Positions 23,722-36,667 of a stretch of 64,000 bases of DNA are shown here, piece after piece (position 1 is the first letter of the stretch; every line of letters starts with the position of its first letter). Source of the DNA: Monosporascus cannonballus (lineage: Eukaryota > Ascomycota > Sordariomycetes > Xylariales); the NCBI GenBank assembly GCA_004154925.1, contig QJNS01000091.1, positions 211,154 through 275,153 of the forward strand. Reading direction: 5' to 3'. The translations under genes were made by a program, and so were the position numbers. The notes below the pieces were generated by a model that worked only from the letters and a program-made list of their open reading frames with translations, ran no database searches and was not told where the DNA came from.

Positions 23722-25566
23722 GGCTGGTCTGTACGCTTAGGATTCGACCGGATCGCGTTGGAGCTGCGCTCGTTTGCGACTCTCGGTTTTAATAAGCTGC
23801 GAGGAAATGGACCGGGGCCGTGCGATCCAGCGAAACGGAAACTCTTTTCGAGTCTCGAAGTCTGGGACGCCTGTTCCCGTTTGATTTCACACTCGCGCGC
23901 ACACAGACACACACACACACAACAGACACGAGCCGGCGGTCGATAAGTAGCACGAAGGTTACACAAAAGAGCTACGAGCCGGACCCTCGGCCAAAGAGAG
24001 CTCTGTATGGTTTGTATTGTTTACACTGGGCCGCGTGGGTGATGTAACAAAACAATTGGGGCCAGTAAGGGAAAGCTTGGTGCTTCTTGCTTCTCGCTGG
24101 GGGCCGCTCGAGTTGCGCTTTGATGGGACTGACGAGATTGATTGGCCGTTCGCAGGGAAAGCTGGACGGGCTGGATTTGTGAATAGTGCGGTGCGGGAGT
24201 GACGAGTGGGATTGATGAAGATTGATTGGGTGGGTGCGAGGGTTGGCCGGGGGTGGTCGGGGGGTGCAAGCGTGTGATCTAATGGTGTATGTAGGAAGAG
24301 GTCCTTATGTAATCGTGGTGCAACTCGCTCTTCGAGCATCTGCTGTGGGCAAGCGAACGGAACTTTGCGGCAAAAGGCCCGGGCCTATGAATTGGGCACC
24401 CTGGTGGGTGTCTGGGCAGAGGGATGCCCTGAATTGCTTGCTGACAAGCTCTAAGCGGGGTTTATCCGAAGTCGAGTTGACGCTCACCCTGTGCTCTTTT
24501 TCTGTTCTTGTGCTTGATTCGGTGAAGCTGTTGATATGGGCGACGGATGGCTGGCACCGCCACTTGTCGACAGGTGGAGATGGCTGAACGACTTCAGGGG
24601 AAGTTGACCGGCTGGCTGGATCAATGCAGGCTAGTAAGTGGATGGTAGGAACCGACCTAGGCTGGACCTATTATTTCGACCAAACAGACACTTTACATAG
24701 GATGGAAATATGCAGAGAACAAGTGAGAGGGTTGGTGGCGAAAGGTCGAAGAAACGAGTAGCCTCATATGTATGTAGGTAATCGCTCGGACTAACTCTTA
24801 GGTAGGTATAGGAAAACCCAAAACAGCGGGTGAGTATTTAAGGCTGATGGATCTACTGTGGGAGATGTGTTGGACAGTAAGGGCAATGACGTTGGATTCC
24901 CTTTCTATTTAATATGTCATCGGGACTGGTTCCTGGGCTCGAGCGAAAACGATATCAGATCCTCGATGGCGGCTTCTGGCAGTGCGCTATAGTACCAGCG
25001 TGTGCTTTGGTAGGGCTGGATGCCGAGATGAGCATGACGGGATCCTGCGGAAACTGCGCGGCCTGACATGAGCCCGGGGGTGTGATGTAGCTGATGTGCT
25101 GGCAATTGTGGTTGGGCATCAGTGGCACCCCCAGGTCAAATTCACAGGGGCCCTCGATAATCGTGCAATGCGTGCATACAGAGTAGCGCGTATGTGATGG
25201 CTTTCAAATGTCGGCAGGGGATCCTCGGAAAGGTTCCTTCGACTTGGGGCGATACGGAGTGAATAAGGCTGTGGTCACAGAGCTCCCCGTCGTGATAGTT
25301 TCTTCGAGGTGCATCATACTCCTTCCTCATTGGAAGTCGCTTCCTAATCAATGTAGCAGCCCTGTTTTCGGAACGGCTGTGCTCACCAAGTATTGCAGCT
25401 CGTACAGCCCCCCCACCCTTCTCCGGTGCGCTAGCCGGTGCCAAGCCACGTTTCTGCACCGCCTCACTCTGGAGCTCCCAAATTTTTTCAACCCTCCAAG
25501 GGAAGTTTGTTACCAGCTCAGTTTCCCTCTCTCAAGTCAACAGTTACACAACTCACCAACCACACT
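23722..25566. promoter_or_regulatory. Divergent promoter region between hap5 and fcf2
   Basis: About 1.85 kb with no supported gene; the frames in it are short and mutually overlapping. It includes a (CA)n run at about 23898-23921 in the probable 5' leader of hap5. No defined operator is claimed. Confidence 0.5.
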
Positions 25567-26590
25567 ATGGAAGACAAATGGGTTGAACTGTCAGACGAAC
25601 AGATTGACCAGCTTCTCTCTGAGGCGGAGACGAGGCTCTCGACACAAGAGAAGGATGGCAAAAGCCTCGTAAAGCCTACCATGTCTGAGGTTGCTCAGGT
25701 CCAGGACAACAAGCCTGGCACGACGACTACCGCCCTGGAAGCACCTCAGCCCACCTCTTCAGAGACCAAATACAGGGGGGGGCAATCCAAGGAAAGGCTA
25801 TCAGTGCGCGTCCCGGAGGCCCGGAGGAGTAAGAAAGATAATGTATGTCCTCTACCATCTTCCTCTCAAGCTCAATATCTGCGAACCCTTTTCCAATGAT
25901 GAAAACAACATCCCATTTCATTGAAGTGGTAACTGCTCCCGTCATGGGTAATGTTACCACGCCAGAATGATAGATTATATTTGTCATAGTTATTCTGAGA
26001 TTTCCCATCACTACGAACTCTTCTCGGAGCTTCTTCAGCAGCACCTCGCTAACGGAGTTTCAGCCTACAAAAGCCGATGCAGGCCCAGCATGGTATAACC
26101 TCCCAAGAACGGATCTCACCCCGGAGTTAAAGCGAGACCTCCAGATCCTCAAAATGAGGGATATCCTCGATCCCAAGAGGTGAGCATACGATACTCTTTC
26201 GTCTTCCGCGGCGCATGTGGTCCATTACATCGCCTTCGCATTGACTCTGGGCGCCTGGACGAGTTCGCAGCTCCTATGGCCTGCCAGGTTATCATGTGCA
26301 ACGTTGCTAACTTTCGTGACACATCTAGATTCTATCGGAAAGACAATTCCAAGGCTGCCGTACCCGAGTTCAGCCAGGTCGGTGTCCTCGTCGAGGGCCC
26401 GACGGAATGGCACAGTGCTCGGATGACGAAGAAGGAAAGGAAACGTACTCTAATAGACGAAGTTCTGGAGACCGAAGACTCGACACGTCGCTTCAAGTCT
26501 AAATATGGCCAAATCCAAGAGGCCAAGACGAGCGGCAAGAGGGGGTATTATAAGAAGATGATGGAGAAGCGATACGGCCGCAAGGGTTGA
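25567..26590 (+). CDS. fcf2: Fcf2-like pre-rRNA processing protein
   Basis: Fcf2 is a nucleolar component of the small-subunit processome, needed for early cleavages of pre-rRNA; the human relative is the TdT-interacting factor DNTTIP2. Exons 25567-25842, 26064-26179 and 26329-26590 give 217 residues, the family's usual size. The N-terminal third is acidic and Ser/Thr-rich. The conserved Fcf2 domain begins DADAGPAWYNLPRTDLTPEL and continues KRDLQILKMRDILDPKRFYR, then VGVLVEGPTEWHSARMTKKE and KTSGKRGYYKKMMEKRYG at the basic C-terminus. The first intron is long for this window (221 nt), so a small missed exon there is possible, though the join is in frame. Confidence 0.93.
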
Positions 26591-28585
26591 AACATCTTGG
26601 CGCACACCGGATGTTAACCAAGCCTCGTCTGTAATAATTCACAGGCCATCGCTCCTTCGTACCAGGATGCGCCTTGAAGGACTGCCGTCTTATGCGACCA
26701 GGTTCGTGCGTTCGTACGGTTTACCGCACTGAACTTCTAGGCGCCTAAGTGTCGCGATACTCGCTCCAAATTCCTTGGGCTATATGGCAGTAAGGGCTTG
26801 CCTGTGACGTTTCGAATGGGCTGAAATGCTCAGATCAGATAGGTAAATCCTTACGAAGTGCGCCCGGAATCAACTATCCGGTCGCTGAGGAGCCGTATAT
26901 GCACGTCGCTCCAGGGTACGCCTAGGGAGGGAGAAACGGATTCCCGATGTTACAGGATGAATCTACTCGTCCAAGCCGGCATTTTTAGGTGTTGATACTT
27001 TGGACTCTGTCCTGCTATGCAAATAGTATATCCAAGCCAAATGCAGTAAACTACTTGCCAACCATCTTCACTTTTCTCAAAAGTTTGATATTTGATGACT
27101 ACGTCTGGCATGATGTCACTGATCCTCCCGTTCCTAGTACGCTCTCCCCCACTATCCTCCAGCCTGAAGACTCCGTCGCCCAACACAATAGCGACCTTTC
27201 CTCTCGTCGAACCACTGCCCCGTGTCTCAGCATGTTCCTCAACCTGCGTAAGGTGACCTTAGCGGCGCTCCTCCACTACGAGCGCTCATTAGTTCAGCGA
27301 GTTACTCGCCGGCCCCGGCGACCACATCGCCGACAACCCCAACGAGCGCGACTAGCCCAGCTTGACAAACCGCGTTTAGGGGACACCGGTAGCAACCTCG
27401 CGCCCGCTATGTCGCCTGTGGACTTTGGCTTAATTTTGGAAGCTGAGGCAAGGATGGCGAGATCGCTGTGGCTGCCGCTCGTAGGGGGGGCGGTCCGTAT
27501 AAGGGCCGGCCTGGCAGGTTCAATGTGAAATATGGGATGAATGCCCGATGTAAGCAGGGAAATCTGGTTGGATATAATCCTCTCATGGAGATGGGAATGG
27601 AGACAGATATCTGCCGGAGCTTACTTCAGCTTCGTCTCTATTCCGGAGAGCAACCTGAAATCATCTCGGTGGCTAAAGCCTGAGCGAAAGATTCTCAGAC
27701 ACCATACCTAGCCTTGTTCCCGTCATTTGGGGCGGATGGTCAGGCATATAGGTCCAAAAGAGCCCGTACTCTTATCCCGGTCCCAGGGCCGGTCTGTGGC
27801 GGGGTGGGTTGTTCGGCCGGCAGCCCATCCAACTGCAGGAATACTTGGGGGTTTCGCCGGGGTCACCACTATTCGACTCTAGGCACAGCATATGCTTACG
27901 TAGCCGTCATGCCGACCGCGGACCCTCCTTATACGTTCACCAGCGTCAAGGAGATGTAGGCAATCGACACCGGGCCGAACCCCTATTGCCATTCATACCT
28001 TTCCCTTTTCATAATTTGTTTGCGGTATTCTTGGAAGAGGTCTATTCGAGCAGCCTAGCATGCTATCTATCCGGTGCTCGTAAACCCTACCACACTCCAT
28101 AGCGGAAATATTCTTATCTGATTCAGTTCAGCGCATTTCACAAAGGGTGGCAGTTAACTTCGGAAATGAAATAAGGTTGGCGGCGATTAAATGCTGGAAG
28201 GTTGTTAATCTGCATATTGGTTAAGTACCATGGGGATAGCCCCGGTATTAGCTATGCCGAATTTGTATGAGACGATTATTAGCGCGGCCCACAGCTACAT
28301 GACTGTGTGCCAAAGCTTTGTGCCTGATAACACACTCACAAGCATGTAGCGAGACCCAGGCAGCAGGGTCCAGGCTTCAAGAGGGTAACCTAACGGAGCG
28401 TTACATAATCACCGAGCTTTATCCGGCGACTTGCTCATAGCAACCCGACCGGGGGATCCCAAGCTCAACGACCCTTAACTTTACCGACAGTGTTTACCAC
28501 TTCGGGCCGGGAATTCAGTGCGATCCCTGACTGACATCTAACTTAGGAACTGGATCATGATACAAGTATAAGAAAATGAGCGAAG
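26591..28585. other. Intergenic region, no supported gene
   Basis: Two kilobases of normal composition. The longest frame (26989-27528, plus) has no recognisable domain, is rich in Arg/Leu and looks accidental. The right end holds the promoter of vps16. Confidence 0.45.
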
Positions 28586-31539
28586 ATGGAAGCAGCAACT
28601 CACCCAACGGCGGGGTGGGAGAAGGTTGGAGATAGGTTCTACCGAAAGACCCAACTCTATACCGCGATATTCGACCAGGATCTAGACCTGGGCAACTACA
28701 TCGTAGCCGGGGCTCCCTACGGAGGCGCCATAGGTAAGGTGGATTACTTTTCCCTTTAATCACAAACATAGTGATTACTCCAAGCTGTTGTGCGCATTAT
28801 ACAAAGTAGCCGGCTGGAGCTCCTCGTGATCTGACCTTCATTGGTTGCAGGCCTAGGAGCCATAACTTGGCGTAGCACACGTCAACAGCTCTTGGCCTCC
28901 GAGCGCTTCAACAATCAGTAACATATCAGCATCCTATTTTGATTCTCCCAACTTTCTAACCGTCACACTTCCCTAGACACCTTTCACTGACATCATCCCA
29001 GCCATTTACCGGGATGAGACCAAGATTGTATCTTATCGGGCCTCCCAATCCTCGAAGCCTAGCATTGACATCTATAGCTCTGCCGGCAAGCTCCTGAAGA
29101 GTATTGCTTGGGATAAGGGCTCGATCAAGGGCCTTGGTTGGTCCGAAGACGAGAAGCTTCTCGTAGTGGGGTACGACGGGACCGTGCGATGCTACTATGG
29201 CTTGCAGGGTGATTTCACCCAGTTCTCCCTCGGCCGTGAAGCTGAAGAGTTTGGCGTCCAATCGTGTCGGTTCTACGACCATGGGATGGTCGCCCTGCTC
29301 ACCAACAATTCGCTCATAACCGTCTCGTCGTACGATGAGCCGCGCCCCAAGGCGCTGGCCACACCGCCCGAAGGGGAAGTTCATGCGTGGGCGATTATAC
29401 CCCCTAGCTTCACCCTCTCGCTGACAGTTGAGGTGTTGCTGAGCATCGGTAAGACCATCTACGTTGTAGATGCCACCGATTGCGAGGATCGCTTTCTCGA
29501 CATAGGCCCTTTCTCTCACATTAGCGTGTCTCCGAATGGAAAGTTCGCGGCGATCTACGCGGTAGACGGCAAAGCCCATGTTATCACAGCAGACTTTCAG
29601 AACAGGCTGAGCGAGCATGACTCCAAATCCCAGATCAAGCCCACATATTTACAATGGTGTGGTAATGATGCTGTTGTCATTGCCTGGGAAGACGAAGTGA
29701 ACGTCGTCGGCCCTAATAATGCAGTAGCAAGTTACGTCTATGAAGGGCGGGTCCACGTCATTCCTGGTAAGAGTAGATGTGTCATTAAACTATTTGCAGA
29801 GCTGACTGGCGCAAGATCATGACGGTGTGCGTCTACTTACCAATGAGGTCTGCGACTTTCTTCAGAAAGTACCAGATGTTACCGACGAGGTGTTCCGTTA
29901 TGGTACAGAATCGCCGGCCTCAGTGCTTCTGGACGCGGTCGAACAACTTGAGAATCAGTCTCCTAAGGCTGATGATAATATTCAGCTTATCCGACCCAAC
30001 CTTGTCGAAGCCGTCGACACGTGTGTCGCTGCAGCGGGACATGAGTTCAACATTCATTGGCAGAAACAGCTTCTGAAGGCGGCATCATTCGGCAAGTCGG
30101 TATTAGACATCTACAACAGCGACGATTTCGTGGACATGTGTGAGACTCTGCGAGTCCTCAATGCCGTTCGCTTCTACGAGATCGGTTTACCCCTGTCCTA
30201 TGAGCAATACCAGCGCTTGACACCGGAGGGACTTATAGGACGGCTCGTCAATCGTCACGAATACCTGCTGGCACTCCGGATTGCTGGGTACCTGCGTCTA
30301 TCAACAGACCGCATCTACGTTCACTGGGCATCTGCAAAAGTCCGCATTGGCGCGGAGGATGATGATACCATATGTCAAATGGTCGTGGAGAGGCTGGCTG
30401 GCAAGCCAGGCATTTCCTTCGAAACAATCGCCCGCGCTGCTTACGACGAGGGTCGTGGACGTCTGGCCACCGAGCTGCTGAATCACGAGCCTCGGGCGGG
30501 GCGACAAGTACCTCTCCTTCTTAGTATGGAGGAAGACGAGATCGCGCTCGACAAGGCCATAGAGAGCGGCGATTCCGATCTGATACTATTCGTCCTACTC
30601 CAGTTGAAGAAGAAGCTGCCACTCGCCGCCTTCTTCCGGGTTATCAACGCGCGACCGGCAGCAACAGCTCTCTTCGAGTCGTCGGCGGCCCGGGAGGGCG
30701 ACAACGCCCTCCTGAAAGACCTCTACTACCAGGACGATCGCCGCGTCGACGGCGCGGGCGTGTTCGTACGGGAGGCGCTGCACCAGCCGGACGCGCGGAC
30801 GGCCGGGGACAAGCTCGCGCTCGCCACCAAGCTGCTGTCCGACTCGCGCGAGCACGGCTTCGAGGTGGCGGCCCTCAAGGACGCGGCGACGCTGCTGCGG
30901 ATGCAGGAGGTGCTCGACCGCGACCTCACCGACTCCTTCACCGGCCTCAGCGTCAACGAGACGCTGTTCAAGCTCATCAGACTCGGCTACCACAACAAGG
31001 CCAAGAAGATCCAGAGCGAGTTCAAGATCCCCGAGAAGGTCGTCTGGTGGATCCGGTGCGTATATCAGCCCGTCGATGTTTTATATTTATATTTAATTTT
31101 TCATATGTGTGCGAGTTGCTAACGAATGTTTATCCGATAGCCTGAGAGCCCTCGTCGCCAAGCGGGACTGGAACGAGATCGAGGAGATAGCCAAGAGTAG
31201 GAAGAGCCCCATCGGCTGGGAGGTAAACAACTCCCCCTTTTACTCCGTATCAGAAAATCCAGACTGACCCGCCTGCCCGTACTCCAGCCCTTCTTCAGCC
31301 AGACCCTACAGGCGGGCAACCAGCGCCTCGCGGCAACCTTCATCCCGAAGTGCGCGAACCTGGAGCCCGGGGAGGCCATCAAGATGTACGAGAAGTGTGG
31401 CATGCGCGTCAAGGCTGCCGAGGAGGCCGTCAAGGCCCGCGACGCCGACGCGTGGACACGCCTGCTCGAGGCCGCGGGAAAGACTACTGTGGAAGGGAGG
31501 GAGATCGAGCGCTTAGGCGCGCAGGTGTTCAAGAAATAA
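28586..31539 (+). CDS. vps16: Vacuolar protein sorting protein Vps16 (HOPS/CORVET core subunit)
   Basis: Vps16 is a core subunit of the CORVET and HOPS tethers on endosomes and the vacuole; it pairs with the SM protein Vps33. Exons 28586-28733, 29002-29766, 29816-31055, 31141-31222 and 31288-31539 give 828 residues. The N-terminal half is a beta-propeller (GWEKVGDRFYRKTQLYTAIF, YGGAI joined to AIYRDETKIV, GTVRCYYGLQGDFTQFSLG, PFSHISVSPNGKFAAIYA). The C-terminal half is the alpha-solenoid (EALHQPDARTAGDKLAL, SFTGLSVNETLFKLIRLGYH, LLEAAGK). The first intron is 268 nt; a longer reading at its end gives stops, whereas the splice used restores the family sequence. The gene is convergent with the eIF4B-like gene, 900 bp away. 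Confidence 0.96.
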
Positions 31540-32437
31540 CTAGATGCGAGCACCGACAGTCGTGTTGGTTTTAGGGGTTGGTGATGACAACAACCAAGGT
31601 TTATTATTGGAAGGCATTCCTGAAGCACGCGGTCGAGAAGTAGATAGTAATCGGAACTACAATCGTACGGAAGCAGGTAGTTTTTCATGAGATCTTCGCA
31701 TTCCTGTTTTTTTTTCCCGCTATGTCTATACGTTGCGGGGATTCTATTGACCAACTGACTACATCGCCGGAACCAGACCAGCTTAATCGTGTGCCGGCAA
31801 CGTTCGTAAGTCGTTAAAGTCGTCGTCACACAAAACAGCAAGATGCATGCGTACATGATAGATGATAGACCCCATCGATGTCACCCCTCCCCAAACACAA
31901 TGAGTACAGAAAACCAGACGAGAGGAAGTCCAGACGAACCGCCGAACGCCTTGAAAACTTTTTGATCCGAGACCCTCCTCTTTTTCTTCTTCCCTCGTTG
32001 GAATGAAAAGAGAGACATATTCCTCCACCCAGCAGAAACCGCAGTGCCCGATCAAGGACGCCGCTCGAGGGAAACAAGGGACGAAATACAGACAAGCCAG
32101 AGCGATCTGACTTCTTCAAACAGACGAACCACGAGGCTACGTCCAATAGAATGGCCAGCATCCAGCCGGCCGCAATGAACTTGAGAGACGCTGGAGGGAA
32201 CGCATCAGGAGGTCGACAGATCCCAGGGCATGAGGGCGTCGGAGATGACTAACTGGAAAGGTAGGGCATGCATAATGTAGTTGGCGAGCCCAGTGTTCTT
32301 ATCACCCGAAAAAGATGCACGAGATCAGAGAGAAGGATTCGTATTTTCAGTCCAAGTATTATGCCGTGCCGACAATTTCACCATTTTGCAGAGCCTTAGT
32401 GGGGAAGATCGGTATCGTACAAACGTTGAGATGCTGC
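31540..32437. other. Convergent intergenic between vps16 and the eIF4B-like gene
   Basis: 900 bp holding both 3' ends. Frames on either strand are short and unsupported. Confidence 0.5.
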
Positions 32438-34653
32438 CTATACACGAGCGCCCTGGTTGCGACGACCCTTCGCTGGAACGGTAGTCCATCCATCGGGATC
32501 CTGTGCCGGCGCCGCCTCTGCTTCGGCAAAGGGAGCTGGCGATGCAGGTTGGGAGGGCTGCTGGGCAGAGGCGGGGGAGCCATTAGTACGGGGGGGTCTT
32601 CCCTCAAAGTTCCTCGGTCCTCGGGGGGCGCCACCGCGTCCTCGAGCATCACCACGGGCACCGCGCGGGGCGTTCTGATAGCCCCCACGTGCTGGGCGCT
32701 GCTCTCCCGGTGACGTTCTCCAGTTGCCACTCTCCACCGCTCTCGATTTCGGATTCTGGGGGTTCTCTCTCGGCCTGGTGGGTATCTTCTGCTCTCCCGC
32801 TGCTCCATTCTGTGCGCCCGCTGGTTCCTTGGCTTCCTTGGTTTCCTTAGTCTCGGCCGGAACATCTACCTTCTCCTCGGTAGGCTCGGCCTTCGCCTCA
32901 GTGGCTTCGGGTGCCGACTTCTCTGCAGCCTCCTTCTCTGCAGCCTCCTTCGCAGCCGCATCCTTCGCAGCAGCCTCTTTCGCGGCCGCCTCCTTCGCAA
33001 GACGTCGTTCCTCCTTGGCCTTTTCCTCAGCCTCCCTCTTCTCCCTTAACATCTGCTCTCTCTTCTCGGCAATCTCTCGTTCCTTAGCAGCCGTATCGGC
33101 AGGGCGAGCGGCACCGAACGGGCTTGGCTTCGAGCCGCCCGCAGAGGGTAGAGGGGGTGAGAGCACATCGGGGCTTTCTGAAACGGTGCGCTTCTGAAGG
33201 AAGAGCTTGGGTCGGGAAGAGCCGGCCGGTCCTTGAGATGGAGCAACGCCGGGCGAGGCGGGCGTCTGGCTGCTATCGCGGGACTGCCCAGGTGATCTGA
33301 CAGAGCGGTCCGGTCTCATATTGTTGCGCCACGAGTTGTCAAGTTCGGCAGCAGTAGGAGCTCGCTCAGTGCGCTCGGGACGCTCAGGCCGCTCAGGCCG
33401 TTCTCTGAGCTCTTTGGGAGGACGAGATCCTTCCTGTCGGCCCTCAACCCAGGTAGCGGGGCTTGCTCGTCGGTCCTTTCTGAATGAATCACCCCGGTTG
33501 GCGTCGTTTGATCGGGGCCGGCTGCTGTCTCGCAGACCCTCCGGGCGTTCAGGTTGAGGGAGCGGGGAAAGCGGACCTTTGCGTTCCCAGTTGCCGAAAT
33601 CGCGAGTTTTGCCATCCTCGGGGGGCGCATCTCGGAAACTGGGAGCACGGCGCTCACCGAAGTCGGCGCGGCGATCATTAGTGCGAGATGGAAGGTCTGC
33701 GAGGGGACCCTTCCGTTCCCAGCTTGAGAGGTTGCGGGCGGCATCGCCTCGATCCTCGCGTTCCTTGGCTAGAAGCTTGTTATTATACGTGGAGATTAGT
33801 TTGTTAAGATGCAAGAACTTACGAGGATCAGCAATCTTGACTCTGATGGTACGGCCCTGGAAGCTAGTTCCATCGAGGGTCAGGGCTTGCTTCAAGCCTT
33901 CAAGGTTAGCAAACTCGGCATAGGCAAATCCTTTAGGCCGTTGCTCAATCCTGTCCTCGATGATTCGAACGCTTGTTATATCGCAGCCTTCAAATAATTC
34001 TGTGATGGCCTCCTGGGTTGCATCGTAGGAGAGGTTCCCCAAATGAGCGGTGTAGGGGGGTTTAGTAGGGAGTTGAGTCGGGAACGAGTCGCGAGGAGCA
34101 TAGTCTATTTTCAAAGTCGGTCAACGGTAAGACATGAGGCCTTGAATGGCCAAAAGCAACAAATGAGACAAATTAAAAGACATACTTCGATCGTTTGAAA
34201 AGCCTCCATAGCTTGAATAGCCACCTCGTCGCTCGGTAGTGGGTGGAGGGAGAGGCTGAGATCCTGGAGGGTCGTGTTAATACAATTAGGGCCATGCCGT
34301 CAATAGAGATAACATAGGACATACCAAACGACTCCTCGACTTCATCAGCCCACGATCCGCCATATTCTATGTCATTTTCAAGTTAGTTCCTATTCCGCTG
34401 CGAAGAAATATGGTGCGGTGACGTCCACCGCCGGTTAGGGAGGCGGCAGCGGCGACAGGAGCGCCGAGTGGGATAACTGACTTTCTTCAGTCAAGAAGGC
34501 CCCGAGGGACATCGTCTTCTGTTCTTTCTTCTTGGGCGCTGTGAGCAATTCATGTTAGTAACGGGAATACGTCCAGATCCGGATAAGCAGAGAAGGGATC
34601 GCATTATGGCTGTCCTTAAGATGGGGCCAGAGGAGCGACGTTAACATACCCAT
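32438..34653 (-). CDS. eIF4B-like translation initiation factor with RRM
   Basis: eIF4B stimulates the helicase eIF4A during scanning. Exons 34653-34650 (only ATG plus one base), 34538-34482, 34366-34325, 34263-34186, 34104-33823 and 33768-32438 give 597 residues. The start reads MAPKKKEQKTMSLGAFLTEE, then KYGGSWADEVEESFG, the N-terminal signature of fungal eIF4B. An RRM follows at about residues 95-165 with AHLGNLSY (RNP2) and KGFAYAEF (RNP1). Repeats of the form SSWERKGPL / GNWERKGPLSPL come next. After that there is an Ala/Lys/Glu helical tract (about residues 370-415) and an Arg/Gly-rich C-terminus (ARGGYQNAPRGARGDARGRG). The last intron (33769-33822) is 54 nt and in frame, so it can be missed. 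The donor at 34481 is GTCAGT. Confidence 0.93.
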
Positions 34654-35797
34654 GATTGCGGTTTGTGGGCAACGCGCAACGATCTACAGGCCGCCGCGCG
34701 TATTCAGAGATTGAAGAATGGCCGAAGAAGTTAAAGCTTCGTCGGCAATTCTGTATCTTGTATGGGGTTTGGTGTTTTGTGTCGGGGAGAGAAATTTATG
34801 GATATTCTCTAGTCCAAGTGGAAAGCGGGACTGGTAGGAATGTTGAAATCGGCGAAAAAAGGTGGGAGGATTGCACAAAGTTGTAAATTTAGGACTAGGG
34901 CCCAAATGTTGCATGTGCAGTAGATATGCACATAGAGGTGGGTATGTACGTATGTAGGCAGGGAGGTTTACGGAATATTATGTACCTAGGTAGGCACTTC
35001 GTACTTAGAATTTAGCCAAGGGGTGCAAGTTAATACTTGAATTCATATGGGCTCTGGGCTGGACTTCGACGAGTCTCCCTCGTCCTAGAACTGGAGGTGA
35101 TGAAAATTTACGGTTCGCCTCCCCGTCCTTTTTCGGTAGACGGCAGGTGTCCTTGGGGTTTATCGAATGAAATCTTCTTCTGGCTTTAGTGTGGTCGGGG
35201 GTTTAGGAGGGGAAAAGGCTGTGTGCGAAGCCAAGTCTTTTTTTCCGAGCTCAAAATAATACACAAGTGCATTTAGCTTAAAAGTTTAATGTTGGACATG
35301 CTAAACCCCAAATGAAATAGCCATCCCACCTCGATAGTCGGATTGCCCCTTACGGATAAAACAGGTTCACAGTCTTTGTACTTGTAGTATGTGACATTTT
35401 ACACATACAATTAGTCATTGTAATTTCAGCTGGCAGGCAGCCGAAACAAACTGCCAAAGGTATACTGCTATGTTTTCATCACAGAACAGAGCATTTTATC
35501 TCTTATTTGTCGATTCAAGATTCGTTCCTTGATGGGGAACACCCATCAGATAACAACGCCTTCCGTGATGACTAGTACGCAATCGTAATCCTACGACGCC
35601 TCATTGAACGACTTCCAAATATCATCCATTTCACTGTGCCGTCCCTTCCCTACCGCGAGCCATCGCTCTTGCCAAAATACACTACAAGAAGCCTCTTGGT
35701 CCTTTGACTCCAGGGGTGTAACGACTACCTAGTCGCTGCCCATAGCTTACAACGCCTTTAAGAAATATTACCAATTTTTGCACATTAACTAATCGTT
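34654..35797. promoter_or_regulatory. Divergent promoter region, eIF4B-like gene and Tim17-like gene
   Basis: 1.1 kb without a supported gene; both genes read outward from it. The frames at 34656-34914 overlap each other on both strands and look accidental. Confidence 0.5.
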
Positions 35798-36667
35798 ATG
35801 GCCTCCTCATCTCAGCCTTCGAATCAACGGCAGCCGGCAGATTCCACTTCAGATAATGCAAATCCTGCTTCTTCAAGAATGGCTGGAACTCACAATGATG
35901 AAATGCCCTCTACCGCTGAGTTGCTAGAGATAGGGGCGAAGTCGCTTCAAGCAGGCGCAGTCACGGGTAACCGAAGCCTACCCCTGACAGGAAGACAGAC
36001 CTGTGACTAACTAGACTTAGGCACCATTGGCACAGTTTTTGGAGCAGGATCTGGCATCATCCGGGGAGCTCCACCTGCACTTTTCGCGTTAGTCGCTGGT
36101 CTTCAATGGTTCTCTCTAGGATCAACTTATATCGGTAGGCACTCTGTCTATGTCATGACTTCTAGCATACTAATGCTGGACTGTAGCTTCAAAGAGTCTT
36201 CTCTGGCACGCATGGGGTGGTGAAGAGAACCTCAGCAAGTCCGACCACGTCAAAGCGAGCGGTATCGCTGGTGGTGTATCTGGCATGGTCGGGGGCATGT
36301 TCCGTACGTCACCTACTACACTGCGCTTGGGTCTTCCAAGAAGCTGACCGGATGTCTAGGAGGACCCAAGAATATCTTACCTGGAATTCTATTCTTCTCC
36401 ATGCTTGGTGCCGGCAGCTCATTTGTTTCACAACGTGCTAAGGATAATGAGCTCAAAGAGCCCAAAACTAAGACTAGTTGGCTCGACTCGAAATGGAGTC
36501 CATTGAGATCCCTTTCGGATAAGGAGTACGTAGACATGTTAGAGGAGAAGGTACTTCGACTAGATGCTGAGATCGCCGTCATCAACGAGAATATTGCGTC
36601 CCTAAAGGCATCTGCAGAGTTGCCAGCCGAGTCTAAGGCAAACTCCATATCGCCACAAAAGAAATAG
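35798..36667 (+). CDS. Tim17/Tim22/Tim23-like membrane protein, uncharacterised
   Basis: Exons 35798-35966, 36021-36134, 36187-36303 and 36360-36667 give 235 residues. After a disordered Ser/Asn-rich start, the middle holds glycine-rich membrane segments. These are GTIGTVFGAGSGIIRGAPPA, then LFALVAGLQWFSLGSTYI, KASGIAGGVSGMVGGMF, and RGPKNILPGILFFSMLGAGS. The Gly spacing and the R-G-P-K-N loop resemble Tim17-family proteins. The C-terminus is a predicted coiled coil (MLEEKVLRLDAEIAVINENI). Family members form or support translocases of the mitochondrial inner membrane, but this fungal branch is, to my knowledge, uncharacterised. The three introns are 52-56 nt and all joins are in frame. Confidence 0.8.

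Noticed and set aside
26989..27528. Plus-strand frame of 179 codons
   Set aside because: No domain, unlikely composition, no splice context; it lies in an intergenic region with normal random-frame lengths.
30595..30993. Minus-strand frame of 132 codons
   Set aside because: Antisense to vps16 exon 3, open only because of GC-rich third positions.
31119..31856. Minus-strand frame of 245 codons
   Set aside because: Overlaps the end of vps16 antisense and shows no domain; vps16 is certain here.
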